Of a stretch of 64,000 bases of DNA, positions 13,601 through 26,637 are shown piece after piece. The stretch's first letter is position 1. Each line of letters starts with the position of its first letter. A program made the position numbers and the translations under genes. The notes beneath the pieces were generated by a model. It did not search any database and was not told the origin of the DNA. It saw only the letters and a list, made by a program, of their open reading frames with translations. Source of the stretch: Megalopta genalis (taxonomy: Eukaryota > Arthropoda > Insecta > Hymenoptera > Halictidae); contig NW_027476509.1 in NCBI RefSeq assembly GCF_051020955.1, forward strand, positions 62,001 to 126,000, given 5' to 3'.

Positions 13601-16030
13601 TGTATATCACAAGTATTTGTAGCTAAACCATTTGTTTCGCATGTATGTGAAGCTAAATCATGTGTTTACCATGACAATGAACCTAATCATGTGTTGCCCA
13701 TGGATTTGAAGCTTAATCATGTGTTTTGCATGGATTTGAAGCTAACTTGATTGTATCCTCAGCATTTGGAGTTACTTCATTTATATCGCAAGTATATGAA
13801 GCTAAATCATATGTGTTCCGCTTGGTTTTGAAGCTAAACCTTCTACATCGCATTGATTTGAAGCTAAATCATGTGTTTCGCATGGATTTGAAGCTAAACC
13901 TTCTACATCGCATTGATTTGCAGCTGAATCTTGTGTTTCGCATGGATTTGAAGCTAACTCGTTCGTTACGCCTGTATTTGAATCTATTTCACTTATATCG
14001 CAAGTATTTGAAGCTAAATCATGTGTTTCGCTTGGATTTGAAGCTAAACCTTCTACATCGCATTGATTTGAAGCTAAATCGTGTGTTTCGCATGGATTTG
14101 AGGCAAACTCGTTTGTTTCGCATGCAGTTGTAGCTAAATAATGTATATCACAAGTATTTGTAGCTAAACCATTTGTTTCGCATGTATGTGAAGCTAAATC
14201 ATGTGTTTACCATGACAATGAACCTAATCATGTGTTGCCCATGGATTTGAAGCTTAATCATGTGTTTTGCATGGATTTGAAGCTAACTTGATTGTATCCT
14301 CAGCATTTGGAGTTACTTCATTTATATCGCAAGTATATGAAGCTAAATCATATGTGTTCCGCTTGGTTTTGAAGCTAAACCTTCTACATCGCATTGATTT
14401 GAAGCTAAATCATGTGTTTCGCATGGATTTGAAGCTAAACCTTCTACATCGCATTGATTTGAAGCTAAATCATTTGTTTCGCGTGGATTTGAAGGTAACT
14501 CGTTTGATTTGCATGCAGTTGAAGCTATATCACCTTTATCCCAAGTGTTTGAAGCTAAATCATATGTGTCGCATGGATTTCAAGCTGAACCTACTACATC
14601 GCATTGATTTGAAACTAAATCTTGTGTATCGCATGGATTTAAAGCTAAACCTTCTACATCGCATTGATTTGAAGCTAAATCATGTGTTTCGCATGGATTT
14701 GAAGATAACAAGATTGTTTCGCATGCAGTTGTAGCTAAATAATGTATATCACAAGTATTTCTAGCTAAACCATTTTTTTCGCATGGATTTGAAGCTAAGC
14801 CTTCTACTTCGCATTGATTTGTAGCTAAATCATTTGTTTCGCATGGATTTGAAGCTAAACCTCCTACATCGCATCGATTTCCAGCTAAATCATGTGTTTC
14901 GCATGGATTTGAAGCTAACTCGTTCGTTGCGTATGCTGTTAAATCTGAATAACGTATATCACAAGTATTTGAAGCTAAAACATTTGTTTCGCATGGATTT
15001 GAAGCTAAGCCTTCTACTTCGCATTAACTAGTAGCTAAATCACGTGTTTTGCATGGATTTGAAGCTAAACCTTCTACATCGCATTGATTTGAAGCTGAAT
15101 CTTGTGTTTCTCATGGATTTGAAGCTAACTCGTTCGTTACGCCTGTATTTGAATCTATTTCACTTTTATCGCAAGTATTTGAAGCTAAATCATGTCTTTC
15201 GCATGGATTTGAAGCTAAACCTTCTACATCCCGTGGATTTGAAGCTAAATCGTGGGTTTCGCATGGATTTGAAGCTAAACCTTCTACATCGCATTTATTT
15301 GCAGCTGAATCATGTGTTTCGCATGGATTTGAAGCTAAACCTTCTACATCCCGTGGATTTGAAGCTAAATCATGTGTTTGGCATGGATTTGAAGCTATAA
15401 CTTCTACATCGCATTTATTTGCAGCTGAATCATGTGTTTCGCATTGATTTGAAGCTAACTCGTTCGTTTCGCCTGTATTTGAATCTGTTTAACTTATATG
15501 GCAAGTATTTGAAGCTAAATCATGTGTTTCGCTTGGATTTGAAGCTAAACCTTCTACATCGCATTGATTTGAAGCTAAATCGTATGTTTCGCATGGATTT
15601 GAGGCAAACTCGTTTGTTTCGCATGCAGTTGTAGCTAAATAATGTATATCACAAGTATTTGTAGCTCAACCATTTGTTTCGCATGTATGTGAAGCTAAAT
15701 CATGTGTTTACCATGACAATGAACCTAATCATGTGTTGCCCATGGATTTGAAGCTTAATCATGTGTTTTGCATGGATTTGAAGCTAACTCGTTTGTTTCA
15801 CATGCAGTTGTATCCTAAATAATGTATATCACAAGTATTTGTAGCTAAATCATTTGTTTCGCATGGATTTGAAGCTAAGCCTTCTACTTCGCATTAATTG
15901 GAAGCTAAATCACGTGTTTTGCATGGATTTGAAGCTGAACCTTCTACATCGCATTGATTTGCAAATGAATCATGTGTTTCGCATGGATTTGAAGCTAACT
16001 CGTTCGTTTCGCCTGTATTTGAATCTATAT
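7641..16030 (+). repeat. About 4.2-kb tandem segmental duplication in the satellite
   Basis: About 7641-11945 is followed directly by a second copy, about 11946-16030. Matching landmarks include the TTTCGGGCGG monomer at 7690 and 11985, and a run of rare variants at 8080-8870 that recurs at 12375-13165. The offset is 4,295 bp before about 8.9 kb and 4,085 bp after about 9.1 kb. The second copy therefore lacks 210 bp (seven monomers) corresponding to about 8.93-9.14 kb. Apart from that gap only scattered single-base changes are seen (for example GGAGCTAAC versus GGAGGTAAC). Confidence 0.88.
9264..10345 (+). repeat. 541-bp tandem duplication nested in the 4.2-kb unit
   Basis: 9264-9804 and 9805-10345 are adjacent copies, each starting at a GAAGCTAAACC monomer and holding the CATGACAATGAACC marker and the TCCTCAGCATTTGGAG monomer. 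The same pair recurs at 13349-13889 and 13890-14430 in the second 4.2-kb unit. The 541-bp event therefore came before the larger one. The length is 18 monomers plus one base. Confidence 0.87.
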
Positions 16031-19000
16031 CACTTATATCGCAACTATTTGAAGCTAAATCATGTGTTTCGCTTGGATTTGAAGCTAAACCTTCTACATC
16101 GCATTCATTTGAACCAATTCATGTGTTTCGCGTGGATTTGAACGTAACTCGTTTGTTTCGCATGCAGTTGAAGCTATATCACCTTTATCCCAAGTGTTTG
16201 AAGCTCAATCATTTGTTTCACATGGATCTGAAGCTAAACCTTCTACATCGCATTGATTTGAAGCTAACTCATTTGTTTCGCATAGAACTGAAGCTAAACC
16301 TTCTACATCGCATTGATTTGCAGCTAAATCATGTGTTTCGCATGGATTTGAAGCTAACTCGTTCGTTGCGCATACAGTTAAATCTCAATAACGTATATCA
16401 CAAGTATTTGAAGCTAAACCATTTGTTTCGCATGGATTTGAAGCTAAGCCTTCTACTTCGCATTAATTGGAAGCTAAATCACGTGTTTTGCATGGATTTG
16501 AAGCTGAACCTTCTACATCGCATTGATTTGCAAATGAATTCTGTGTTTCGCATGGATTTGAAGCTAACTCGTTCGTTTCGCCTCTATTTGAATCCATATC
16601 ACTCATATCGCAAGTATTTGAAGCTAAATCATGTGTTTCGCTTGGATTTGCAGCTAAACCTTCTACATCGCATTCATTTCAACCAATTCATGCGTTTCGC
16701 GTGGATTTGAAGGTAACTCGTTTGTTTAGCATGCAGTTGAAGCTATATCACCTTTATCCCAAGTGTTTGATGCTCAATCATTTGTTTCGCATGGATTTGA
16801 AGCTAAACCTACTACATCGCATTGATTTTAAGCTAAATCATGTGTTTCGCATGGATTTGAAGCTAACTCGTTTGTTTCGCATGCAGTTGGAGCTATACCG
16901 CCTATATCCCAAGTGTTTGAAGCTCAATCATTTGTTTCGCATGGATTTGAAGCTAAACCTTCTACATCGCATGTATTTGAAGCTAAACCTTCTACTTCGC
17001 ATTGATTTGAAGCTAAATCATTTGTTTCGCATGGAATTGAAGCTACCTCGTTTGTTCCTCCAGCTTTTGAAGGTATATCACTTATATCGCAAGTATTTGA
17101 AGCTAAATAATATGTGTCGCATGGATTTGAAGCTAAACTTTCTACATCGCATTGATTTGAAGCTAAATCTTACGTATCGCATTGATTTGAAGCTAAGCCT
17201 TCTACATCGCATTGATTTGAAGCTAAATCATGTGTTTCGCATGGATTTGAAGCTAAATCGTTTGTTTCGCATGGATTTGAAGCTAAACCTTCTACATCGC
17301 ATTGATTTGTAGCTAAATCAAGTGTTTCGCATGGATTAGAAGCAAAGCCTTCTACTTCGCATTAATAGGAAGCTAAAGCACGTGTTTCGCTTGGATTTGT
17401 AGCTAAACCTTCTACATCGCATTTATTTGAAGCTAAATCATGTGTTTCGCGTGGATTTGAAGCTAACTCGTTTGTTTCGCATGCAGTTGGAGCTATACCG
17501 CCTATATCCCAAGTGTTTGAAGCTCAATCATTTGTTTCGCATGGATTTGAAGCTAAACCTTCTACATTGCATTGATTTGAAGCTAAATCATGTGTTTCGC
17601 ATGGATTTGAACCTAACTCGTTCGATTCGCCTGCATATGGAGCTATATCATTTATATCGCAAGTATATGATGCTAAATCATATGTGTCGCATGGATTTGA
17701 AGCTGAACCTTCTACATCGAATTGATTTGAAGCTAAATCTTGTGTATCGCATGGATTTGAAGCTAAACCTTCTACATCGAATTGATTTGATGCTAAATCT
17801 TGTGTATCGCATGGATTTGAAGCTAAACCTTCTACATCGCATTGATTTGCAGCTAAATCATGTGTTTCGCATGAATTTGAAGCTAACTCGTTCGTTGCGC
17901 ATACAGATAAATCTAAATGACGTATATCACAAGTATTTGAAGCTAAACCATTTGTTTCGCATGGATTTGAAGCTAAACCTTCTACAACGCATTCATTTGA
18001 ACCAATTCATGTGTTTCGCGTGGTTTTGAAGGTAACTCGTTTGTTTCGCATGTTAGTTGAAGCTATATCACCTTTATCCCAAGTGTTTGAAGCTCAATCA
18101 TTTGTTTCACATGGATTTGAAGCTAAACCTTCTACATCGCATTGATTTGAAGCTAACTCATTTGTTTCGCATAGAACTGAAGCTAAACCTTCTACATCGC
18201 ATTGATTTGCAGCTAAATCATGTGTTTCGCATGGATTTGAAGCTAAACCTTCTACGTCGCATTTATTTTAAGCTAAATCATGTGTTTCGCATGTGTTTGA
18301 AGCTAACTCGTTTGTTTCGCATGCAGTTGTAGCTAAACAGTGTATATCACGAGTATTTGTAGCTTAATCATTTGTTTCGCATGGATTTGAAGCTAAGCCT
18401 GCTACTTCGCATTGATTTGAAGCTAAATCATTTGTTTCGCATAGAACTGAAGCTACCTCGTTTGTTCCTCCTCCTTTTGAAGCTATATCACTTATATCGC
18501 AAGCATTTGAAGCTAAATCTTGTGTATCGCATGGATTTGAAGCTAAACCTTCTACATCGAATTGATTTGAAGCTAAATCTTGTGTATCGCATGGATTTGA
18601 AGCTAAACCTTCTACATCGCATTGATTTGCAGCTAAATCATGTGTTTCGCATGAATTTGAAGCTAACTCGTTCGTTGCGCATACAGATAAATCTAAATGA
18701 CGTATATCACAAGTATTTGAAGCTAAACCATTTGTTTCGCATGGATTTGAAGCTAAGCCTTCTACTTCCCATTAATTGGAAGCAAAATCACGAGTTTTGC
18801 ATGGATTTGAAGCTGAACCTTCTACATCGCATTGATTTGCACATGAATCATGTGTTTCGCATGGATTTGAAGCTAACTCGTTCGATTCGCCCGTATTTGA
18901 ATCTATATCACTTATATCGCAACTATTTGAAGCTAAATCATGTGTTTCGCTTGGATTTGAAGCTAAACCTTCTACAACGCATTCATTTGAACCAATTCAT

Positions 19001-20160
19001 GTGTTTCGCGTGGATTTGAAGGTAACTCGTTTGTTTCGCATGTTAGTTGAAGCTATATCACCTTTATCCCAAGTGTTTGAAGCTCAATCATTTGTTTCAC
19101 ATGGATTTGAAGCTAAACCTTCTACATCGCATTGATTTGAAGCTAACTCATTTGTTTCGCATAGAATTGAAGCTAAACCTTCTACATCGCATTGATTTGC
19201 AACTAAATCATGTGTTTCGCATGGATTTGAAGCTAAACCTCCTACATCGCATTTATTTTAAGCTAAATCATGTGTTTCGCATGTGTTTGAAGCTAACTCG
19301 TTTGTTTCGCATGCAGTTGTAGCTAAATAGTGTATATCACGAGTATTTGTAGCTAAATCATTTGTTTCGCATGGATTTGAAGCTAAGCCTGCTACTTCGC
19401 ATTGATTTGAAGCTAAATCATTTGTTTCGCATAGAACTGAAGCTACCTCGTTTGTTCCTCCTCCTTTTGAAGCTATATCACTTATATCGCAAGCATTTGA
19501 AGCTAAATCATATGTGTCACATAGACTTGAAGCTGAACCTTCTACATCGAATTCATTTGAAGCTAAATCTTGTGTATCGCATGGATTTGAAGCTAAACCT
19601 TCTACATCACATTGATTTGCAGCGAAATCATGTGTTTCGCATGGATTTGAAGCTAACTTGTTTGGTCCCATGCAGTTGTAGCTAAATAATGTATATCACA
19701 AGTATTTGTAGCTAAACCATTTGTTTCGCTTGGATTTGAAGCTAAGCCTTCTACATCGCATTGATTTGAAGCTAAATCATTTGTTTCGCATGGATTTGAA
19801 GCTAAATCATATGTTTCGCTTGGACTCAAAGATAACTCGCTTGTTTCGCCTGCATTTGAAGCTCTACCATTTATACTGCAAGTATTTGAAGCTAAATCAT
19901 TCGTTTCGCATGGATTTGAAGCTAAGCCTTCTAATTCGCATTCTGTTGCATCTAAATCATGTGTTTCGCATGGATTTGAAGCTCATCCTTCTACTTCGCA
20001 TTGATTTGAAGCTAAATCATGTGTATGGCATGGATTGTGAAGCTAAGTCGTTTGATTCGTCTACATTTGAAGCCATATCACTTATATCACAAGTATTTGA
20101 AGCTAAAGCATTTGATTCGCATGGATTTGAATCTAAGCTATCTACTTCGCATTGATTTGA
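16031..20160 (+). repeat. Left arm block with 780- and 990-bp offset copies
   Basis: About 17980-18510 recurs at 18970-19500 (offset 990, 33 monomers), including the 29-bp monomer with TTGAACCAATTCATG and the CCTTTATCCCAAG monomer. An overlapping piece, the GCGCATACAGATAAATC region near 17,900, recurs near 18,680 (offset 780, 26 monomers). Overlapping offsets suggest repeated unequal exchange and not a single duplication. Confidence 0.78.
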
Positions 20161-20520
20161 AGCTAAATCATGTGTTTCGCGTGGATTAGAAGGCAACTCG
20201 TTTGTTTCGCATGCATTTGAAGCTATATCATGTATATGACAAGTATTTGAACCTAAACCATTTGTTTCGCATTTATGTGAAGCTAAATCATGTGTTTACA
20301 ATGACAATGAACCTAAATCATTTGTTGCCCATGGATTTGAAGCTTGATCATGTGTTTCGCATGGTTTTGAAGCTAACTTGATTGTATCCTCTGCATTTGA
20401 AGTTACTTCATTTATATCGCAAGTATTTGAAGCCAAACCATATTTGTTTCGCATGGATTTGAAGCTAAGTCTTCTACTTCGTATTGATTTGAAGCTAAAT
20501 CGTGTGTTTCACATTGATTT
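20161..20520 (+). repeat. Dispersed copy of the 1.3-1.7 kb segment
   Basis: Matches about 1310-1670 in order, with an offset of about 18,853 bp. Shared rare landmarks are GTTTACAATGACAATG (1441 and 20293), GAAGCTTGATCATG, and CCAAACCATATTTG (about 1580 and 20433). Differences are scattered single bases. This is a long-range exchange or an old duplication now separated by younger amplified blocks. Confidence 0.75.
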
Positions 20521-21149
20521 GAAGCTAACTCGTTTGTTTCGCATGCAGTTTGTAGCTAAATAATGTATATTACAAGTATTTGTAGCTAAACCATTTGTTT
20601 CGCATGGATTTGAAGCTAAGCCTTCTACTTCGCATTGATTTGAGGCTAAATCATTTGTTTCGCATGGAATTGAAGCTACCTCGTTTGTTCCTCCAGCTTT
20701 TGAAGCTATATCACTTATATCGCAAGTATTTGAAGCTAAATCATATGTTTCACATGGATTTGAAGCTAAACTTTCTACATCGCATTGATTTGAAGCTAAC
20801 TCGTTTGTTTCCCATGCAGTTGAAGCGAAATCATGTGTTTCGCTCCGACTCGAAGATAACTCGCTTGTTTCGCCTGCATTTGAAGCTCTACCATTTATAC
20901 TGCAAGTATTTGAAGCTAAATCATTCGTTTCGCATGGATTTGAAGCTAAGCCTTCTAATTCGCATTCTGTTGCATCTAAATCATGTGTTACGCATGGATT
21001 TGAAGCTCACTCGTTTGTTTCCCCTACATTTGGAGCTATATCACTTATATAACAAGTATCTGATGCTAAATCATTTGTTTCGCATGGATTTGGAGCTAAA
21101 CCTTCTACACCGCATTGATTTGAAGCTAAATCATGTGTTTCGCATGGAT

Positions 21150-24100
21150 TTGAAGCTAACTCTTTCGTTCCCCCTGCAGTTGAATCTACATCACTTATAT
21201 CGCAAGTATTTCAAGCTAAATCATGTGTATCGCGTGGATTTTGAAGCTAACTCGTTCGATTCGCCAGCATATGGAGCTATATCATTTATATCGCGAGTAT
21301 ATGAAGCTAAATCATATGTGTCGCATGGATTTGAAGCTGAACCTTCTACATCGAATTGATTTGAAGCTAAATCTTGTGTATCGCATGGATTTGAAGCTAA
21401 ACCTTCTACATCGAATTGATTTGAAGCTAAATCTTGTGTATCGCATGGATTTGAAGCTAAGCCTTCTACTTCCCATTAATTGGAAGCTAAATCACGAGTT
21501 TTGCATGGATTTGAAGCTGAACCTTCTACACCGCATTGATTTGCAAATGAATCATGTGTTTCGCATGGATTTGAAGATAACTCGTTCGTTGCGCATACAG
21601 TTAAATCTCAATAACGTATATCACAAGTATTTGAAGCTAAACCATTTGTTTCACATGGATTTGAAGCTAAGCCTTCTACTTCGCATTAATTGGAAGCTAA
21701 ATCACGTGTTTCGCTTGGATTTGCAGCTAAACCTTCTACATCGCATTCATTTGAACCAATCCATGTGTTTCGCGTGGATTTGAAGGTAACTCGTTTGTTT
21801 CGCATGCAGTTGAAGCTATACCACCTATATCCCAAGTGTTTGAAGCTCAATCATTTGTTTCGCATGGATTTGAAGCTAAACCTTCTACATCGCATTGATT
21901 TTAAGCTAAATCATGTGTTTCGCACGTATTTGAAGCTAACTCGTTTGTTTCGCATGCAGTTGTAGCTAAATAGTGTATATCACGAGTATTTGTAGCTAAA
22001 TCATTTGTTTCGCATGGATTTGAAGCTAAGCCTGCTACTTCGCATTGATTTGAAGCTAAATCATTTGTTTCGCATAGAACTGAAGCTACCTCGTTTGTTC
22101 CTCCTCCTTTTGAAGCTATATCACTTATATCGCAAGCATTTGAAGCTAAATCATATGTGTCGCATGGATTTGAAGCTGAACCTTCTACATCGAATTGATT
22201 TGAAGCTAAATCTTGTGTATCGCTTGGATTTGAAGCTAAACCTTCTACATCGCATTGATTTGCAGCTAAATCATGTGTTTCGCATGGATTTGAAGCTAAC
22301 TTGTTTGGTCCCATGCAGTTGTAGCTAAATAATGTATATCACAAGTATTTGTAGCTAAACCATTTGTTTCGCATGGATTTGAAGCTAAGCCTTCTACATC
22401 GCATTGATTTGAAGCTAAATCATTTGTTTCGCATGGATTTGAAGCTAACTTGTTTGTTTCGCATGCAGTTGTAGCTAAATAATGTATATCACAAGTATTT
22501 GTAGCTAAACCATTTGTTTCGCATGGATTTGAAGCTAAGCCTTCTACTTCGCATGGATTTGAAGCTAAATCATGTGTTTGGCATGGATTTGAAGCTAAAC
22601 CTTATACATCGCATTGATTTGCATCCGATTCATGTGTTTCGCATGGATTTGAAGGTAACTCGTTTGTTTCGCATGCAGTTGTAGCTAAATATTGTATATC
22701 ACAAGTATTTGTAGCTAAACCATTTGTTTCGCATGGATTTGAAGCTAAGCCTTCTACTTCGCATTGATTTGAAGCTAAATCATATGTTTCGCATAGAATT
22801 GAAGCTACCTCGTTTGTTCCTCCTGCTTTTGAAGCTATATCACTTATATCGCAAGTATTTGAACCTAAATAATATGTGTCGCATGGATTTGAAGCTGAAC
22901 CTTCTACATCGAATTGATTTGAAGCTAAATCTTGTGTATCGCATGGATTTGAAGCTAAACCTTCTACATTGTATTGATTTGAAGCTAAATCATGTGTTTC
23001 GCATAGATTTGAAGCTAACTTGTTTGTTTCGCATTGCAGTTGTAGCTAAATAATGTATATCACCAGTATTTGTAGCTAAACCATTTGTTTCGCATGGATT
23101 TGAAGCTAAATCATGTGTTTCGCGTGGATTTGAAGGTAACTCGTTTGTCTCGCATGCAGTTGTAGCTTAATAATTTATATCACAAGCATTTGTAGCTTAT
23201 CCATATGTTTCGCAAGGATTTGAAGCTAAGCCTTCTACTTCGCATTGATTTGAAGCTAAATCATTTGTTTCGCGTGGAATTGAAGCTACCTCGTTTGTTC
23301 CTCCTGCTTTTGAAGCTATATCACTTATATCGCAAGTATTTGAAGCTAAATCATATGTGTCGCATGGATTTGAAGCTGAACCTTCTACATCGCATTGATT
23401 TGAAGCTAAATCTTGTAAGTCGCATGGATTTGAAGCTAAACCTTCTACATCGCATTGATTTGAAGCTAAATCATGTGTTTCGCATGGAATTGAAGCTACC
23501 TCGTTTGTTCCTCCAGATTTTGAAGCTATATCACTTATATCGCAAGTATTTGAAGCTAAATCATGTGCGTCGCATGGATTTGAAGCTGAACTTTCTACAT
23601 CGCATTGATTTGAAGCTAAATCTTGTGTATCGCATGGATTTGAAGCTAAACCCTCTACATCGCATTGATTTGCATCCGATTCATGTGTTTCGCATGGATT
23701 TGAAGATAACTCGATTATGTCGCATGCAGTTTAAGCTAAATCATGTATATCACAAGTATTTGAATCTAAACCATTTGATTCGCATGGGATTTGATGATAA
23801 GCCTTCTACTTGACACTGATTTGATGCTGAATCATGTCTTTGGCATGGATTTGAAGCTAACTCGTTTGTTACGCATGCAGTTGTAGCTAAATAATGTATA
23901 TCACAAGTATTTGTAGCTAAACCATTTGTTTGCATGGATTTGAAGCTAAGCCTTCTACTTCGCATTGATTTGAAGCTAAATCATTTGTTTCGCATCGATT
24001 TGAAGCTAAACCTTCTACATCGCATGGATTTGAAGCTAAACCTTCTACATCGCATTGATTTGCAGCTAAATCATGTGTTTCGCATGGATTTGAAGCTAAC

Positions 24101-26637
24101 TCGTTCGTTGCGCATGCAGTTAAATCTATATCACTTATATTCGCAAGCATTTGATGCTAAATTATTCGTTTCGCATGGATTTGAAGCTAAGCCTTTTACT
24201 TCGCATTGATTTGAAGTTAAATCATGTGTTTCCCTTGGATTTGAAGCTGAATCGTTTTTTTCGCATGCAGTTGAATCTATATCATTTATATCGCAAGTAT
24301 CTGAAGCTAAATCATTTGTTTCTCATGGATTTGAAGCTAAACCTTCTACATCCCATGGATTTGAAGCTAAATCATGTGTTTGGCATGGATTTGTAGCTAA
24401 CTCGATTGTGTCGCATGCAGTTTAAGCTAAATCATGTATATCACAAGTATTTGAATCTAAACCATTTGATTCGCATGGGATTTGATGCTAAGTCTTCTAC
24501 TTCGCATTGATTTGAAGCTAAATCATTTGTTTCGCATCGATTTGAAGCTAAACCTTCTACATCGCATGGATTTGAAGCTAAATCTTGTGTATCGCATGGA
24601 TTTGAAGCTAAACCTTCTACATTGTATTGATTTGAAGCTAAATCATGTGTTTCGCATAGATTTGAAGCTAACTTGTTTGTTTCGCATGCAGGTGTAGCTA
24701 AATAATGTATATCACCAGTATTTGTAGCTAAACCATTTGTTTCGCATGGATTTGAAGCTAAATCATGTGTTTAGCGTGGATTTGAATGTAACTCGTTTGT
24801 CTCGCATGCAGTTGTAGCTTAATAATTTATATCACAAGCATTTGTAGCTTATCCATATGTTTCGCATGGATTTGAAGCGAAGCCTTCTACTTCGCATTGA
24901 TTTGAAGCTAAATCATTTGTTTCGCGTGGAATTGAAGCTACCTCGTTTGTTCCTCCTGCTTTTGAAGCTATATCACTTATATCGCAAGTATTTGAAGCTA
25001 AATGATATGTGTCGCATGGATTTGAAGCTGAACCTTCTACATCGCATTGATTTGAAGCTAAATCTTGTAAGTCGCATGGATTTGAAGCTGAACCTTCCAC
25101 ATCGCATTGATTTGCAAATGAATCATGTGTTTCGCATGGCTTTGAAGCTAACTCGTTCGTTTCCCCTGCAGTTGAATCTACATCACTTATATCGCAAGTA
25201 TTTCAAGCTAAATCATGTGTATCGCGTGGATTTTGAAGCTAACTCGTTCGATTCGCCAGCATATGGAGCTATATCATTTATATCGCGAGTATATGAAGCT
25301 AAATCATATGTGTCGCATGGATTTGAAGCTGAACCTTCTACATCGAAATGATTTGAAGCTAAATCTTGTGTATCGCATGGATTTGAAGCTAAACCTTCTA
25401 CATCGAATTGATTTGAAGCTAAATCTTGTGTATCGCATGGATTTGAAGCTAAGCCTTCTACTTCCCATTAATTGGAAGCTAAATCACGAGTTTTGCATGG
25501 ATTTGAAGCTGAACCTTCTACACCGCATTGATTTGCAAATGAATCATGTGTTTCGCATGGATTTGAAGCTAACTCGTTCGTTGCGCATACAGTTAAATCT
25601 CAATAACGTATATCACAAGTATTTGAAGCTAAACCATTTGTTTCACATGGATTTGAAGCTAAGCCTTCTACTTCGCATTAATTGGAAGCTAAATCACGTG
25701 TTTCGCTTGGATTTGCAGCTAAACCTTCTACATCGCATTCATTTGAACCAATTCATGTGTTTCGCGTGGATTTGAAGGTAACTCGTTTGTTTCGCATGCA
25801 GTTGAAGCTATACCACCTATATCCCAAGTGTTTGAAGCTCAATCATTTGTTTCGCATGGATTTGAAGCTAAACCTTCTACATCGCATTGATTTTAAGCTA
25901 AATCATGTGTTTCGCACGTATTTGAAGCTAACTCGTTTGTTTCGCATGCAGTTGTAGCTAAATAGTGTATATCACGAGTATTTGTAGCTAAATCATTTGT
26001 TTCGCATGGATTTGAAGCTAAGCCTGCTACTTCGCATTGATTTGAAGCTAAATCATTTGTTTCGCATAGAACTGAAGCTACCTCGTTTGTTCCTCCTCCT
26101 TTTGAAGCTATATCACTTATATCGCAAGCATTTGAAGCTAAATCATATGTGTCGCATGGATTTGAAGCTGAACCTTCTACATCGAATTGATTTGAAGCTA
26201 AATCTTGTGTATCGCTTGGATTTGAAGCTAAACCTTCTACATCGCATTGATTTGCAGCTAAATCATGTGTTTCGCATGGATTTGAAGCTAACTTGTTTGG
26301 TCCCATGCAGTTGTAGCTAAATAATGTATATCACAAGTATTTGTAGCTAAACCATTTGTTTCGCATGGATTTGAAGCTAAGCCTTCTACATCGCATTGAT
26401 TTGAAGCTAAATCATTTGTTTCGCATGGATTTGAAGCTAACTTGTTTGTTTCGCATGCAGTTGTAGCTAAATAATGTATATCACAAGTATTTGTAGCTAA
26501 ACCATTTGTTTCGCATGGATTTGAAGCTAAGCCTTCTACTTCGCATGGATTTGAAGCTAAATCATGTGTTTGGCATGGATTTGAAGCTAAACCTTATACA
26601 TCGCATTGATTTGCATCCGATTCATGTGTTTCGCATG
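21150..26637 (+). repeat. 1.5-kb segments repeated at 3,992-bp offset
   Basis: About 21150-22645 recurs at 25142-26637. Landmarks in both are CCAGCATATGGAGC, the CATTCATTTGAACCAAT monomer (with CCATG in the first copy and TCATG in the second) and the TTTGGTCCCATGCAG monomer. The DNA between the copies (22646-25141) includes the first copy of another duplicated segment (22920-24393). Confidence 0.82.
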
